From positions 1 through 52,866 of the forward strand of contig JAJZZO010000002.1 of NCBI GenBank assembly GCA_021797495.1: a stretch of 52,866 nt of DNA, written 5' to 3'. A program made the translations under genes and the position numbers. Below are positions 32,426 to 40,870 of this stretch, piece by piece (the first letter of the stretch is position 1; the number at the start of each line of letters is the position of its first letter). The stretch comes from Microcaldota archaeon (GTDB lineage Archaea > Micrarchaeota > Micrarchaeia > Micrarchaeales > Micrarchaeaceae). The notes under the pieces were generated by a model. That model was not told where the DNA came from. It saw only the letters and a program-made list of their open reading frames with translations, and did not search any database.

Positions 32426-33019
32426 ATGCTGACCAACATGGCTTTTGTTGTAGTGGATTTGGATGGATGTCTTAGAGACGATGTCCATGAGGCTTTTGCA
32501 AAATTCCTCAGGCGAGAGGATTCGCTTACCGAGCACATGTTCAAGGAGCTAATATTCAACGCCCTTGACAGAATACCTTCTGCTGTAGATTCGGTGGCGA
32601 AGAAAACCGATGTTGCCAAAGGGTTGAACATGCACGTTGTCAAAGCGCTGAAGGTTATATATGATTCCGGAATTGAGGTTGTGGTAAGAACAGCCAACAG
32701 GAAGCTTGGCAGCGAGGGTGTGGAAAAGGTCAGGGAAGCACTTAAGGCAAATGGCATAGACGCTGTAGTGGAGCTCACGGAAGACAGGTTCAAGTACGCG
32801 GAACGCAACGGAGAGAAGCCAAGCCTCATACTTGACGACAAACCAGATGTTGTGATGAACGCCGCCAGGAAAGGGATAAAGTCGATACTGATAAGCTCGG
32901 ATTACAACAGGGCTGCTGGATTTTTCATGAAGGGCATAAACCGCTTGGTAAAGGTGGTAAAGCCGGAAGACATGGAGCGCGAATGCATGAATTCCCTTAA
33001 GCTACGCGCAACGGCATGA
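32426..33019 (+). CDS. HAD-like hydrolase
   Basis: This 197-aa protein has HAD motif I VVVDLDGCLRDD and the late acidic motif LILDDKPDVVMNA. EVVVRTANRKLGSEG fits motif II with a Thr. A helical cap of about 60 residues sits between. The start at ATG 32426 is supported by GGAGAT 5 nt upstream. The substrate is unknown. Confidence 0.7.
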   Translation: MLTNMAFVVVDLDGCLRDDVHEAFAKFLRREDSLTEHMFKELIFNALDRIPSAVDSVAKKTDVAKGLNMHVVKALKVIYDSGIEVVVRTANRKLGSEGVEKVREALKANGIDAVVELTEDRFKYAERNGEKPSLILDDKPDVVMNAARKGIKSILISSDYNRAAGFFMKGINRLVKVVKPEDMERECMNSLKLRATA

Positions 33020-33062
33020 GCGATACGGCTATGCATTTATAGTAAATAGCCAAAATAATATC

Positions 33063-33932
33063 ATGCTCGGGATAGGCAATAACAAAAATCCGGAGGCGAA
33101 ACTGGGGCCTCTCGAATTCTACGGGAAAATGCTTGATGTGGAGATTGTAGAGGCAAAGATAAGGAACGGTTACGCTTCTATAAGGAACGGTAAGGTTGTG
33201 ATAAGGGTTCCGAAGCGCTGCAACATGCGGAGCAAGGAGCGCATGATAAAAGAGCTTTATGGCAAGATATCAAAATCCTTGAAAAAGAAACCGGAGAGCT
33301 TTATCTCAAACCTCCCGCTGAGGTTTTATAACGGGGAGAAAATAGCTCCAAACGGCGAAAAATTAACCATAGAGGTACGCGATGGAGCTATGCGCGGAAG
33401 CGCGCGTGTGGGCAACGGCAGGGTCATTGCCAGACTTGGCAGCGATGGAAAAGATGTTTCTGACTTGGTATCCAAGGCTCTGGCAAGGCATTTCAAAGGA
33501 TACGTAACGGGATATGTAAACACGTGGAATAAGAGATTCGGAAGCGAGCTTGGAGGCATAAAGGTAAGCAGGGGCTTGACTGTCTGGGGCTCCTGCTCGC
33601 CGAAAAACAACATAACGATAAACCTCAGGCTCCTTTTCATGGACAAGAAATTCCTTGATTATGTGGTGGTGCACGAACTCTCACATACAAAGGTAAGGTC
33701 GCATTCCAAAAGATTCTGGACGCTTATCGGAAAATATATCCCTGAATATAGAAACATAAGGCGTGAGCTGAAGGTTGCAGGGGCTAGCATAAGCACTGAG
33801 GTTCTTGAACAAAAACAGGGAACAGAAAACCTCTATGCTAATAAACCAGAACGAGAATCAGAGTCAGAAAATTTGGAAAAGAAAAGCGCGCCGGCCGGTG
33901 AAGGCCAGCGCACGATTTTCGATTTCCGCTGA
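33063..33932 (+). CDS. YgjP/DUF45-like zinc metallopeptidase
   Basis: This 289-aa protein has WGSCSPKNNITINLRLLFM followed by VVVHELSHTKVRSHSKRFW, which supplies His, Glu and two more His for zinc (about residues 201-217), as in the YgjP-like (M48-related) family. The C-terminal 50 residues are a charged, low-complexity tail whose last 37 codons are duplicated 1,582 bp downstream. The proteolytic target is unknown. Confidence 0.8.
   Translation: MLGIGNNKNPEAKLGPLEFYGKMLDVEIVEAKIRNGYASIRNGKVVIRVPKRCNMRSKERMIKELYGKISKSLKKKPESFISNLPLRFYNGEKIAPNGEKLTIEVRDGAMRGSARVGNGRVIARLGSDGKDVSDLVSKALARHFKGYVTGYVNTWNKRFGSELGGIKVSRGLTVWGSCSPKNNITINLRLLFMDKKFLDYVVVHELSHTKVRSHSKRFWTLIGKYIPEYRNIRRELKVAGASISTEVLEQKQGTENLYANKPERESESENLEKKSAPAGEGQRTIFDFR
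33819..33932 (+). repeat. Direct repeat copy A (metallopeptidase gene tail)
   Basis: This 114-bp segment encodes the last 37 codons plus stop of the YgjP-like gene and matches 35401-35514. The first 95 bp differ at only three positions, all third codon positions and all synonymous; the last 19 bp diverge but keep length, frame and TGA stop. Confidence 0.85.
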
Positions 33933-34034
33933 ATGGCTTATCTCTATTATATTAACTTCTTTGACAACAAGATAGTCGTTACACAGTGTCATTGACCATT
34001 CTAGTCTTTAACATACTTAATCCCTTCAAACAAA

Positions 34035-35225
34035 CTATACAAATTTCAACATTTTGATAGCAGCCTCTAAAATAACGTCTTTTCCATCTTTTATATTTCT
34101 TATTGATGGATATACCTCTTTGTCTGGCTTGATTCCGCGCCCTTCAAATCGCGATCCATCAGGAAATGTAACGCCCACAGAACCTACCCCTATAAAGATT
34201 TCGTTTTTATAATTATCTACGTAAGTATTCCCGTTACTGCCTGCAGTTTTTATACCTATTATCTTGGCTCGTTTATTATCTTTAAATGGGAACACAAAAT
34301 CTTCAGCGGCAGACATCGTTGTTTGATCTACTAATATTACCAATTTTCCCGAATATGAATTTTTAATGGGATTTTTATATACCGATTTCTCTATTTTGTA
34401 GTGGTGCATTACTTTCTTACCGTTTATGTTATGCATCATTATAGATACAGCATCTTCAAGGAGTACTTTGGTATAACAAAATCTCCGATATTTTTTATTC
34501 ATTAGGGATTTTATCAATTGAATTGGAGTGTTGCCACCTTCGTTCCCTCGTAGGTCAATTATTAATTTTTTATACTTTTTAAATTTCTTTATGCATTTGG
34601 TCGCATCTTTTACTGCATTTTTGGAACTAAAGGATGGAATGGATACATACGCTATGTCTTCACTAATCTTTTTGGCTACACATACACGTTTATGCATATG
34701 ACTATTTTTATCAGACCGTGTTATTTTTATTACTCTATTGTCGTTGGTTGTTATGCTGAATCGCTGTGGGAATAACCATGGATATTCAAATAACCCGTTT
34801 CTCGCCATTCTATCGCTAGAGGCAGATAAGTAAACCTTCTTTCTTTTATATACTGCTTCAAGTTTTTCTCCGTTTATACATTTTATGATCGTACCTGGCG
34901 TGATTTCTTTGTTGGTACTGGAAAGCACCACCCACACTTTTTTATAATCATGGTATATTGCATGGAAAGGCAGTGAACCGCCATATTTATTCCGAAGTGA
35001 TAAATCGTTATACCATGTATGGGTATTTTTGAACTTGGCCATGAATTCCTTCATGACCATAGCAAACTCATATCTACTATCAGTATCCATTACTTTTTTT
35101 ATGTATTCTTTGTATAACTCGTCGATTTCAATATATGGTATCGATTCCCAATGCACAAAATAATTCTGAACATCGTGCATGGCTTTATAGAGCACCAGCA
35201 GACGTTCTTCAATTTTTATATCCAT
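34035..35225 (-). CDS. S41-family (tail-specific/CtpA-like) serine peptidase
   Basis: This 396-aa protein has no signal peptide. A PDZ-like segment (about 105-125, ITPGTIIKCINGEKL) precedes the S41 core: IAYVSIPSFS, LIIDLRGNEGGNTP (222-235), and the catalytic region LVDQTTMSAAEDFVFPF with Ser305. GIKTAGSNGN follows. Codon use is AT-rich, unlike the flanking genes. It lies inside a 1.5-kb insert between two copies of the metallopeptidase tail, which points to acquisition or rearrangement. It is probably a cytosolic protease; the substrate is unknown. Confidence 0.8.
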   Translation of the reverse strand: MDIKIEERLLVLYKAMHDVQNYFVHWESIPYIEIDELYKEYIKKVMDTDSRYEFAMVMKEFMAKFKNTHTWYNDLSLRNKYGGSLPFHAIYHDYKKVWVVLSSTNKEITPGTIIKCINGEKLEAVYKRKKVYLSASSDRMARNGLFEYPWLFPQRFSITTNDNRVIKITRSDKNSHMHKRVCVAKKISEDIAYVSIPSFSSKNAVKDATKCIKKFKKYKKLIIDLRGNEGGNTPIQLIKSLMNKKYRRFCYTKVLLEDAVSIMMHNINGKKVMHHYKIEKSVYKNPIKNSYSGKLVILVDQTTMSAAEDFVFPFKDNKRAKIIGIKTAGSNGNTYVDNYKNEIFIGVGSVGVTFPDGSRFEGRGIKPDKEVYPSIRNIKDGKDVILEAAIKMLKFV

Positions 35226-35400
35226 CTTACCGCGTTTAACGTAAACAATTCTGTGTTGCGTTAGGAAGCTGATTCTTAAATACTTTCATACTTATGATAA
35301 ATTTACGACCGCTTCCCTTATTTTCTCTTTGCCGTGATATTTGTATAAATCCGTTGCATCGCTAACCCATATATGCAGAACAAGCAAAAAAGCTGCTTAG
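35226..35400 (-). promoter_or_regulatory. S41 gene upstream region with TATA and small palindrome
   Basis: On the minus strand TATTTAAG (about 35275-35282) lies roughly 50 nt before the S41 ATG. A short inverted repeat, GTTTA-ACG-TAAAC (35234-35246), sits 9-21 nt before the start and could be an operator. Nothing else is seen up to the repeat at 35401. Confidence 0.35.
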
Positions 35401-35514
35401 GGAACAGAAAACCTTTATGCCAATAAACCCGAACGAGAATCAGAGTCAGAAAATTTGGAAAAGAAAAGCGCGCCGGCCGGTGAAGGCCAGCGCACCCTCG
35501 AAAATTTCAGCTGA
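35401..35514 (+). pseudogene. Direct repeat copy B: remnant tail of a metallopeptidase gene
   Basis: These 37 codons plus TGA are homologous to the end of the gene at 33063. The frame directly before is closed by TAG (35398-35400), so only a tail survives. Synonymous-only differences in the first 95 bp indicate that both copies were once coding. The remnant lies tail-to-tail against rpl12, the likely ancestral neighbour. Confidence 0.8.
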
Positions 35515-35516
35515 GA

Positions 35517-35828
35517 TCAGCCGAAAAGTCCTGCGAGGCCGCTTGCGGCTTCCTCTTCCTTCTTTTCTTCCTTCTGCTCCTTCTTCTCCTTTGCCGGAGC
35601 GGCCTGTGCAGCAGGGGCAGCAGCCGGTGCAGCTGCCTGCATGCTTTGAGCGTTCTTTATGATGTCCTTTATGTTCAGGCCCTTTAGCGATTCTACCACT
35701 GCCTTCGCTTTCGCCTCGTCAGGAGAGAAGCCGGCAGCCTTTACCACTTCCATGAGCTCTTTCTCGTTCACTTCCTTTCCAGCTGCGTCAAGCAGCAATG
35801 CCGCGTATACATATTCCATACTTTTCAC
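35517..35828 (-). CDS. rpl12: 50S ribosomal stalk protein P1/L12
   Basis: This 103-aa archaeal P1-type protein has the helical dimerisation domain [20 protein letters not shown], an Ala-rich hinge ([15 protein letters not shown]), a charged [13 protein letters not shown] stretch and the factor-binding end ASGLAGLFG. It is the last gene of L1-L10-L12. Confidence 0.95.
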   Translation of the reverse strand: MKSMEYVYAALLLDAAGKEVNEKELMEVVKAAGFSPDEAKAKAVVESLKGLNIKDIIKNAQSMQAAAPAAAPAAQAAPAKEKKEQKEEKKEEEAASGLAGLFG

Positions 35829-35877
35829 CGTTTATCGTTAATTTTTGTTTCACTCTTTTTTCTGCAACATATATTAT

Positions 35878-36711
35878 TTATTGGTTGAGCTTGCCGCTAA
35901 GCGCATTGGCGTGAAGCGAAGCGTTCTCGACAAGCTTTTCCATTATGCCGGTGTCTGGCACCTTTGCCTCGACTCCGAGAATCATCGCCTCGTTGTACGC
36001 GTTTGCTATGAAGCGCTCTATTGTGTATCTGTTTACAAGCTTTCCTTCGTAGCTTATGGCGAGAGCCTGTGCGAACGACTCAATTATGTCCTTGGATACG
36101 CTTTCGGCGTTTATCCTGAACACCTCGCCAGTGTACTTCAGCCCTTCGCTCAGCATTATCCTTGGCTCTATGCTTGCTTTGAAAGGCATTATGTCAAGCG
36201 TGTGCAGAGCCTTTGCGACGGCGAGCGTTATTGTCGCGCCTTTCGGCACAAGAACCTTGTCCTTTGCTATGACAACCTTTCCTTTGTCTATCTTTACGTC
36301 TATGCCAGCGCTCTTGAGCTCAGTGACCGCTTGCCCTGGCTGAAGCGTAGTTTCGCCGCTGGCTATGTGTATGTCGTCAGGGGCGATTTGCGACGGCTTG
36401 GCCGCCAGCTTTATCGTGCTTGCAGCGAATTTCTTGTAAAGCTCGAACGGGTTTGAATTGCTGAGCATTATTGCGGACGTGCCTTCAAGCGTCTTTGCGA
36501 GCTCCTTTCCGTTCTTGCTCCCTTCAAGAACCCTCACGAGAAGCGATTTCTTGCCTGTTATGAACTTTACCTCGCCGCGCATGCTGTTCCTTGATGATTG
36601 CAGCAATCTGTCTGGTATGCTGTTCAGCGGCACTATGCCTATGAGCTTATAGCTATCTATTAGCTTGACGTGCTCTTCTACGAATTTTTTCTTTTGTTCT
36701 AATGTAAGCAT
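35878..36711 (-). CDS. rpl10: 50S ribosomal protein L10/P0 (uL10)
   Basis: This 277-aa stalk base protein has EHVKLIDSYKLIGIVPLNSI, the RNA-binding MRGEVKFITGKKSLLVRVL, and a long C-terminal part with ITLAVAKALHTLDIMPFKA. It ends in NASLHANALSGKLNQ; the typical C-terminal LGxLFG-like factor-binding motif of archaeal P0 is absent, so the factor contact probably rests on L12 copies. Confidence 0.93.
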   Translation of the reverse strand: MLTLEQKKKFVEEHVKLIDSYKLIGIVPLNSIPDRLLQSSRNSMRGEVKFITGKKSLLVRVLEGSKNGKELAKTLEGTSAIMLSNSNPFELYKKFAASTIKLAAKPSQIAPDDIHIASGETTLQPGQAVTELKSAGIDVKIDKGKVVIAKDKVLVPKGATITLAVAKALHTLDIMPFKASIEPRIMLSEGLKYTGEVFRINAESVSKDIIESFAQALAISYEGKLVNRYTIERFIANAYNEAMILGVEAKVPDTGIMEKLVENASLHANALSGKLNQ

Positions 36712-36720
36712 TTAAACACC

Positions 36721-37353
36721 TCACAGGAGCTTGACCGGCTTGCTCATAGTCAGCTTGGCGTATGCCGATTTTATGTTCTGCTTGCCCAGCTTCTTTGCCA
36801 GCGCGTTCAATACTTCGTCAATATTAGCCGAGAGCTTGTCCGTGGGCATGTCCTCCTTCCCAACCATGCAGTGCACTGTCGGAAGGTACTTGCCCTTGCT
36901 CCTTAGATATACGGATTTGCTGACGGAATTTATCATCGATGCTACATCCGTGCCTATCAAGGGCTTTGGCATCTTGTTTTTAGGTCCCAGGAACGAACCC
37001 ATGCTCTTTGCCACTGATGTCATCAGGCTGGGCTGTGCTATCATTTCGTATTTCAGCATTGAATTGAGCCCGACCTTGTCAGAGGCTATTGTCTGTATCT
37101 CGTTTCCGGATACGACTCTTGCGCCTAGCTCCTTGGCCTTCGATGCTATGTTGCTGTCATCGGCAAAAACAAGCACTTCGCTCTGCTTGCCCTTTCCGTT
37201 AGGGAGCAGCACCTGCAGGTTCAGCCTGTTTTCCTGTTTTGAGAAGTCCACGCCCTTGAAGTTCACTATGAGCTCTACGCTCTGCTTGAACTTTCTCTTG
37301 CCTTTGTTCTCTTCGATTAAAGACCTTAGTTTTTCTAATTGCTCTTGTTCCAT
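36721..37353 (-). CDS. rpl1: 50S ribosomal protein L1 (uL1)
   Basis: This 210-aa protein has FKQSVELIVNFKGVDFSKQE, the LGPKNKMPKPL motif (about 121-131) and the terminal SANIDEVLNALAKKL. It is first in the L1-L10-L12 operon; L11, often upstream in archaea, is missing here. The strong Shine-Dalgarno GGAGGG lies 7 nt before the ATG. Confidence 0.95.
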   Translation of the reverse strand: MEQEQLEKLRSLIEENKGKRKFKQSVELIVNFKGVDFSKQENRLNLQVLLPNGKGKQSEVLVFADDSNIASKAKELGARVVSGNEIQTIASDKVGLNSMLKYEMIAQPSLMTSVAKSMGSFLGPKNKMPKPLIGTDVASMINSVSKSVYLRSKGKYLPTVHCMVGKEDMPTDKLSANIDEVLNALAKKLGKQNIKSAYAKLTMSKPVKLL

Positions 37354-37360
37354 TTAAGCT

Positions 37361-37408
37361 CCCTCCTGCAAATTTGCAGTGACTGCGGGAAAAGCAGTGT
37401 ATAAGCAA
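37361..37408 (-). promoter_or_regulatory. rpl1 promoter, palindrome and Shine-Dalgarno
   Basis: A TATA-like CTTATAC (about 37400-37406, minus strand) is followed by the 14-bp perfect palindrome CTGCAAATTTGCAG (37366-37379), which abuts the Shine-Dalgarno GGAGGG (37361-37366). In RNA the palindrome could form a 5-bp hairpin touching the ribosome site; in DNA it could be an operator. Confidence 0.45.
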
Positions 37409-37429
37409 TAATGTTTAGCTCCCAACGTT

Positions 37430-37800
37430 TGTGACATCCTCTGCGCGACTTAATGTCGTGAGCTTCCAGCCCCTGTTTCATGGCGTTTAGTTCCTTCTTC
37501 GACGACTACTGCCCCGTCTGCACAGGGTCTTACACAATCTCCAAAGGCGTGACTTCCCGATTGTCCCTCGGTAGTGATTTCATTCATTTATCCATCAACA
37601 TCAAACCTATATTTACGGGATTTGCTCCCTTACACGCAACCAGCACTTTCAGCCTTGTTGCGGGACAGACATTCAGCGTTATTTCAATCTCAAAATTTAT
37701 ATATGTTGCGTTCGTTTTCGCCCGTCTTTGAAGAAAGCGGGTTTTCAATTGTGAAGTGACATCCTTCCACGCCTACTGACTTGTTGCGGTGTCAGGTGCT
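37430..37800 (-). mobile_element. Decayed IS200/IS605-type TnpB remnant
   Basis: The minus strand holds the C-terminal tail often seen in archaeal tnpB genes (TTEGQSGSHAFGDCV, then AVVVEEGTKRHETG, open only from 37587 to 37450), preceded in another frame by TLNVCPATRLKVLVACKGAN. Several stops and frame changes show it is dead. Degenerate right-end-like hairpins follow (CGAC-ATTAA-GTCG near 37453-37465; CTGAC/GTCAG near 37775-37794), and AGGATGTCAC occurs after each, at about 37433 and 37753. TnpA and the rest of TnpB are absent. Assignment is from remembered family pattern. Confidence 0.5.
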
Positions 37801-37938
37801 AGGAGGAGAAATCAATTATGTCGGTCTAAAGTGTGTGGGATTTCCCGCTCACGTTGTTAATAGATTTTGTGGTTGTTTTGGCGCTTCCTGCGCAAAATCT
37901 TTTAATATGCTTTCTGGCAATAATGCTCAGTGGTTTGC

Positions 37939-38403
37939 ATGGAAGAAGCCAGGAAGTCGTGGAGCGGCGCTTACACGTGCATGTTTAACGACGACCTCTC
38001 CGAAATGCTCCTTTTATGGCGCAATAAAGAGAAACGGGAGAAGGAAATAGTAGGATGGGGGAACATCGGCGGTTCGATGGAACCAGGTGAAACAGCACTG
38101 CAGACGTGCATACGGGAAGCGAAAGAAGAGATAGGCATTGAGCTGAAGCCTGAGGATCTTACATTTATCTGTACCAAGGCGTCTCCGGGAGAAGCACCGC
38201 ACAGTTGGACCATATATTTTTATGCCGCTTCGATTGATGGAAATACAGAGATTAACCTGAACGACGAATCGCGCGGATATGCGTGGTTTGGCGCCAACGA
38301 GCTGCCCGCTGGAACGCTGGATTCGAAAGAGGACATCCTTAATTGGTGGTCGCTAGCCAAAAACGCTTTGCATAAGGGAGATAAAATTAACTTGCAAGAC
38401 TAG
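37939..38403 (+). CDS. Nudix hydrolase
   Basis: This protein of about 154 aa has a complete Nudix box GGSMEPGETALQTCIREAKE followed by EIGIEL (GX5EX7REUXEEXGU). It hydrolyses a nucleoside diphosphate linked to another group; the substrate is not predictable. The start is ATG 37939 or the in-frame GTG at 37930, with a TATA-like TTTTAATAT about 35 nt upstream. Confidence 0.85.
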   Translation: MEEARKSWSGAYTCMFNDDLSEMLLLWRNKEKREKEIVGWGNIGGSMEPGETALQTCIREAKEEIGIELKPEDLTFICTKASPGEAPHSWTIYFYAASIDGNTEINLNDESRGYAWFGANELPAGTLDSKEDILNWWSLAKNALHKGDKINLQD

Positions 38404-38502
38404 AGCAATTAGCATGATTTTATAATAGGGCTCCGAGGCCGTACAAGCGTTTAGGCACAAAAGGTCATGAAATCTAATCGCCACGACCCATAGACAAGTA
38501 AT

Positions 38503-39360
38503 TTATTGTGCATTCAGAAAATCTGTATTTATATAACTTTTGAAATCGGTTTTTAAAAGAAATGACCATATATCTTCTTGACCAACCACTTTAGTATACT
38601 CCATCATTAAATTGTTTAGTTTTTGCGCGGTTTCCATACTGCAAACGCTAGTTATCTGTTCTAGATAGTTTCCAGCCATGCGGTGAGATTGGAATCCGAA
38701 TACCTCGCTAAGCAAACCATATGGAGCAAAATATCTTAATAGTGCTTCTTCGAATCCGCGATCTGTATTTTTAATGACGTTATACTTAGAAAATAAGACA
38801 TGTAATAATTCGTGTATTATTACCGAAATTGGTTCATTCTTATCTTTTTTAAGCACATATCTCCCCATACTATAGCTTATAACTCCAATATTCCTGTTTA
38901 CTGCTAGCTTCTGCCCGAAAGAGTTATTTTTATTGCCATATTCGTCAAGTATTATCACTAATTTATTGGGAAGCTGCATCCTAAATATTTCCTGTACTCT
39001 CTTTTCCATTTTATCTTTGATTTTCTCAAAAGATTCAGTTATTATAGCTTCTAATTCTATGAAAAATGAGTCGTCTGTATCTTTAATTTGTATATCTAGA
39101 CTGTCTAGCATTGAGATAATATGTGAACCTCCGATTTCTTCTATTTCTGCTTCCGGGTTATTTTCAAAGCATGCGTCCCATATTGATTGGTGATTAGGTA
39201 TTGAAATCGATTCTTCGAATACTTTACTTGAAATGTAAATTTCTTTGCCGAAAAATGTGGGAAAATCTTTGATTACCTGGGGTAACGCACCCTGACCGAA
39301 CATTTTGAATATTATGTTCAGTTTCCTAAACCTATCACTTGTTATAAATCTCAAATCCAA
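38503..39360 (-). CDS. HExxH putative zinc protease in the radical SAM operon
   Basis: This 285-aa protein is not recognised at family level. VIIHELLHVLFSKYN (H183, E184, H187) is an HExxH zinc site, and GFEEALLRYF (E204/E205) could give the third ligand in gluzincin fashion. The N-terminal 170 residues are helical with a mid-domain strand KLVIILDEYG. TTG at 39360 follows the radical SAM stop by a single base, so the genes are coupled. AT-rich. A role in cleaving the modified upstream product is inference. Confidence 0.6.
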   Translation of the reverse strand: MDLRFITSDRFRKLNIIFKMFGQGALPQVIKDFPTFFGKEIYISSKVFEESISIPNHQSIWDACFENNPEAEIEEIGGSHIISMLDSLDIQIKDTDDSFFIELEAIITESFEKIKDKMEKRVQEIFRMQLPNKLVIILDEYGNKNNSFGQKLAVNRNIGVISYSMGRYVLKKDKNEPISVIIHELLHVLFSKYNVIKNTDRGFEEALLRYFAPYGLLSEVFGFQSHRMAGNYLEQITSVCSMETAQKLNNLMMEYTKVVGQEDIWSFLLKTDFKSYINTDFLNAQ

Positions 39361-39361
39361 T

Positions 39362-40360
39362 CTAAAACCTTGATTTTTCTTTTATTTGAAGTGCGTGATT
39401 AAGCTCTTTTCTACGGAAGTTCAATTGGCATTGACCACCTTCCATCCCAAGTCTTAGATATCTATCCAGTGATCTTTGCCATATATCTCCCCATGATTCA
39501 GAATACAGGTTTCCGATAGATACATCCCTTATGGTGACGCATGGAGTTACATCTCCATTTGCAAAAACTCCCGCTCTTAGTAATCCAGCAGTGCATTTTT
39601 TAAAACCGTAGGTCTCCATTAGTGTATCGTTGTGATTTTCTTTATCGCAACCGTTATTTACGATACCACTTATTCTTACGTCATCTCTGCTTAAATCATG
39701 TTTAAGTTTGTTTATTTCTGTGTGCAAGCCAAACATTCTTTTACTATCGCATCTAAGCTCATTATATTTTTTATAACCTAAAGTAGAAGTAGGTTGAATG
39801 GGTTCAAGGTTTATTAATTGAATATTACTATAATTTAAAAGTAGATATTTTACGGTTTCTATTACATCATTACTGTTATGATTCGTTAGTACTATCCCTA
39901 CAGAAAATTGAATTCCGTTGCGGTCTAAGATATCCATACCTTTTATTGATTGTTTTGCCAAGCCTCTAGTTTTATCATTTATGTTTGGATTTATGCTATC
40001 TATCGAAATTTGTAAATTGGCATTATTTTTAAACGCGAAGATGGATTTCATTTTTTTGAGTTCGACAGCGCTTAAATTAGCCAATCTGGTACCGTTAGTA
40101 CTTATACCAATATTGCCGTTAAATACCTTATATGCATAATCCAATATTTCAATTATATCTCTCCTTAAAAACGGTTCGCCACCCAATATCACTATCTCGA
40201 ATGGATTTATTTCTTCGCTTGTTTTGCTAAATAGATATTTTAGCTTTCCTAACTCGGGCATTAAGTTAGTAAATGGTTTGGCATAGCAATATACACAGTC
40301 TAAATTGCAAACGCTCAGGACTTCAAACTCTACCCTAAAAGGCCCTCTTGGGAGAATCAT
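39362..40360 (-). CDS. Radical SAM enzyme with twitch/SPASM-like C-terminus
   Basis: This 332-aa protein has the radical SAM cluster motif CNLDCVYC (C18, C22, C25), GGEPFLRRDI and a TIM-barrel-like middle. The C-terminal part has CX12GX4C (from about residue 255: C, then NGDVTPC), a GNL segment and one more Cys near 311, matching a twitch (shortened SPASM) domain with an auxiliary cluster. Such enzymes modify peptides. ATG 40360 has GGTG 8 nt upstream; the longer TTG start adds two residues. It probably acts on the protein encoded just upstream. Confidence 0.85.
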   Translation of the reverse strand: MILPRGPFRVEFEVLSVCNLDCVYCYAKPFTNLMPELGKLKYLFSKTSEEINPFEIVILGGEPFLRRDIIEILDYAYKVFNGNIGISTNGTRLANLSAVELKKMKSIFAFKNNANLQISIDSINPNINDKTRGLAKQSIKGMDILDRNGIQFSVGIVLTNHNSNDVIETVKYLLLNYSNIQLINLEPIQPTSTLGYKKYNELRCDSKRMFGLHTEINKLKHDLSRDDVRISGIVNNGCDKENHNDTLMETYGFKKCTAGLLRAGVFANGDVTPCVTIRDVSIGNLYSESWGDIWQRSLDRYLRLGMEGGQCQLNFRRKELNHALQIKEKSRF

Positions 40361-40378
40361 TAACAAAGCACCAATAGA

Positions 40379-40828
40379 TTAATATTTAATCCTTAGTTCT
40401 TTAATAACGTCTGTGAAATCTTTATTAATCTCCTCCAGTGATTTATCCTTAATGCTTTCGAGTAGTTCTATCGCATTTTTGTCAGCATAGAATATTGTAC
40501 CGGTTGAATTATTGCGCACAAAACCATAACCCTTTTCTTTTCGAATTTGGATTATGGCATTAAGTTTAAGTGCATCTACACGTTGTTTATTGCTCGGCCA
40601 CGGAACATTGTCCCATGCTATATCATTATCCCATGGTTTCACGTCATCCCAATTATCCCACATAGTTTTTGATTTAGCGTCAACAAACTCTTGATCGGCT
40701 CTGCTAACATATGGGATTAGTTTGAAGTCGCGCTTTTCATTACTGTTTCTCAACAATGCAAAATTTTTGGCTGCGTCTACAATAGGCACTTCGCTTTTCT
40801 CGTCTCTTGCTTTTGAAAAATTCCCCAT
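40379..40828 (-). CDS. Putative modified protein: WDN motifs plus PqqD-like domain
   Basis: This 149-aa protein heads the radical SAM operon. Residues 1-55 are polar. Residues 56-79 hold a tryptophan cluster: W57-D-N, W60-D-D, W66-D-N, W72-D-N and W77-P-S. Residues 88-149 follow the PqqD/RRE pattern (IIQIRKEKGYGFVRNNSTG, YADKNAIELLESIKDKSLEE). Aromatic-X-Asn/Asp triads are the sites some radical SAM/SPASM enzymes turn into cyclophanes, so this may be a fused substrate and recognition domain. That function is inferred; no search was possible. Confidence 0.6.
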   Translation of the reverse strand: MGNFSKARDEKSEVPIVDAAKNFALLRNSNEKRDFKLIPYVSRADQEFVDAKSKTMWDNWDDVKPWDNDIAWDNVPWPSNKQRVDALKLNAIIQIRKEKGYGFVRNNSTGTIFYADKNAIELLESIKDKSLEEINKDFTDVIKELRIKY

Positions 40829-40870
40829 GATAACACCAAAGTATTAACTTATGAAATTTATATATAGATT
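40829..40870 (-). promoter_or_regulatory. Promoter of the WDN/radical SAM operon
   Basis: On the minus strand CTATATATAAAT (about 40857-40868) is a clear TATA box about 33 nt before the ATG at 40828. GGTGTTAT, the local type of Shine-Dalgarno sequence, lies 3-10 nt before that ATG, so the mRNA leader would be very short. Confidence 0.6.
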
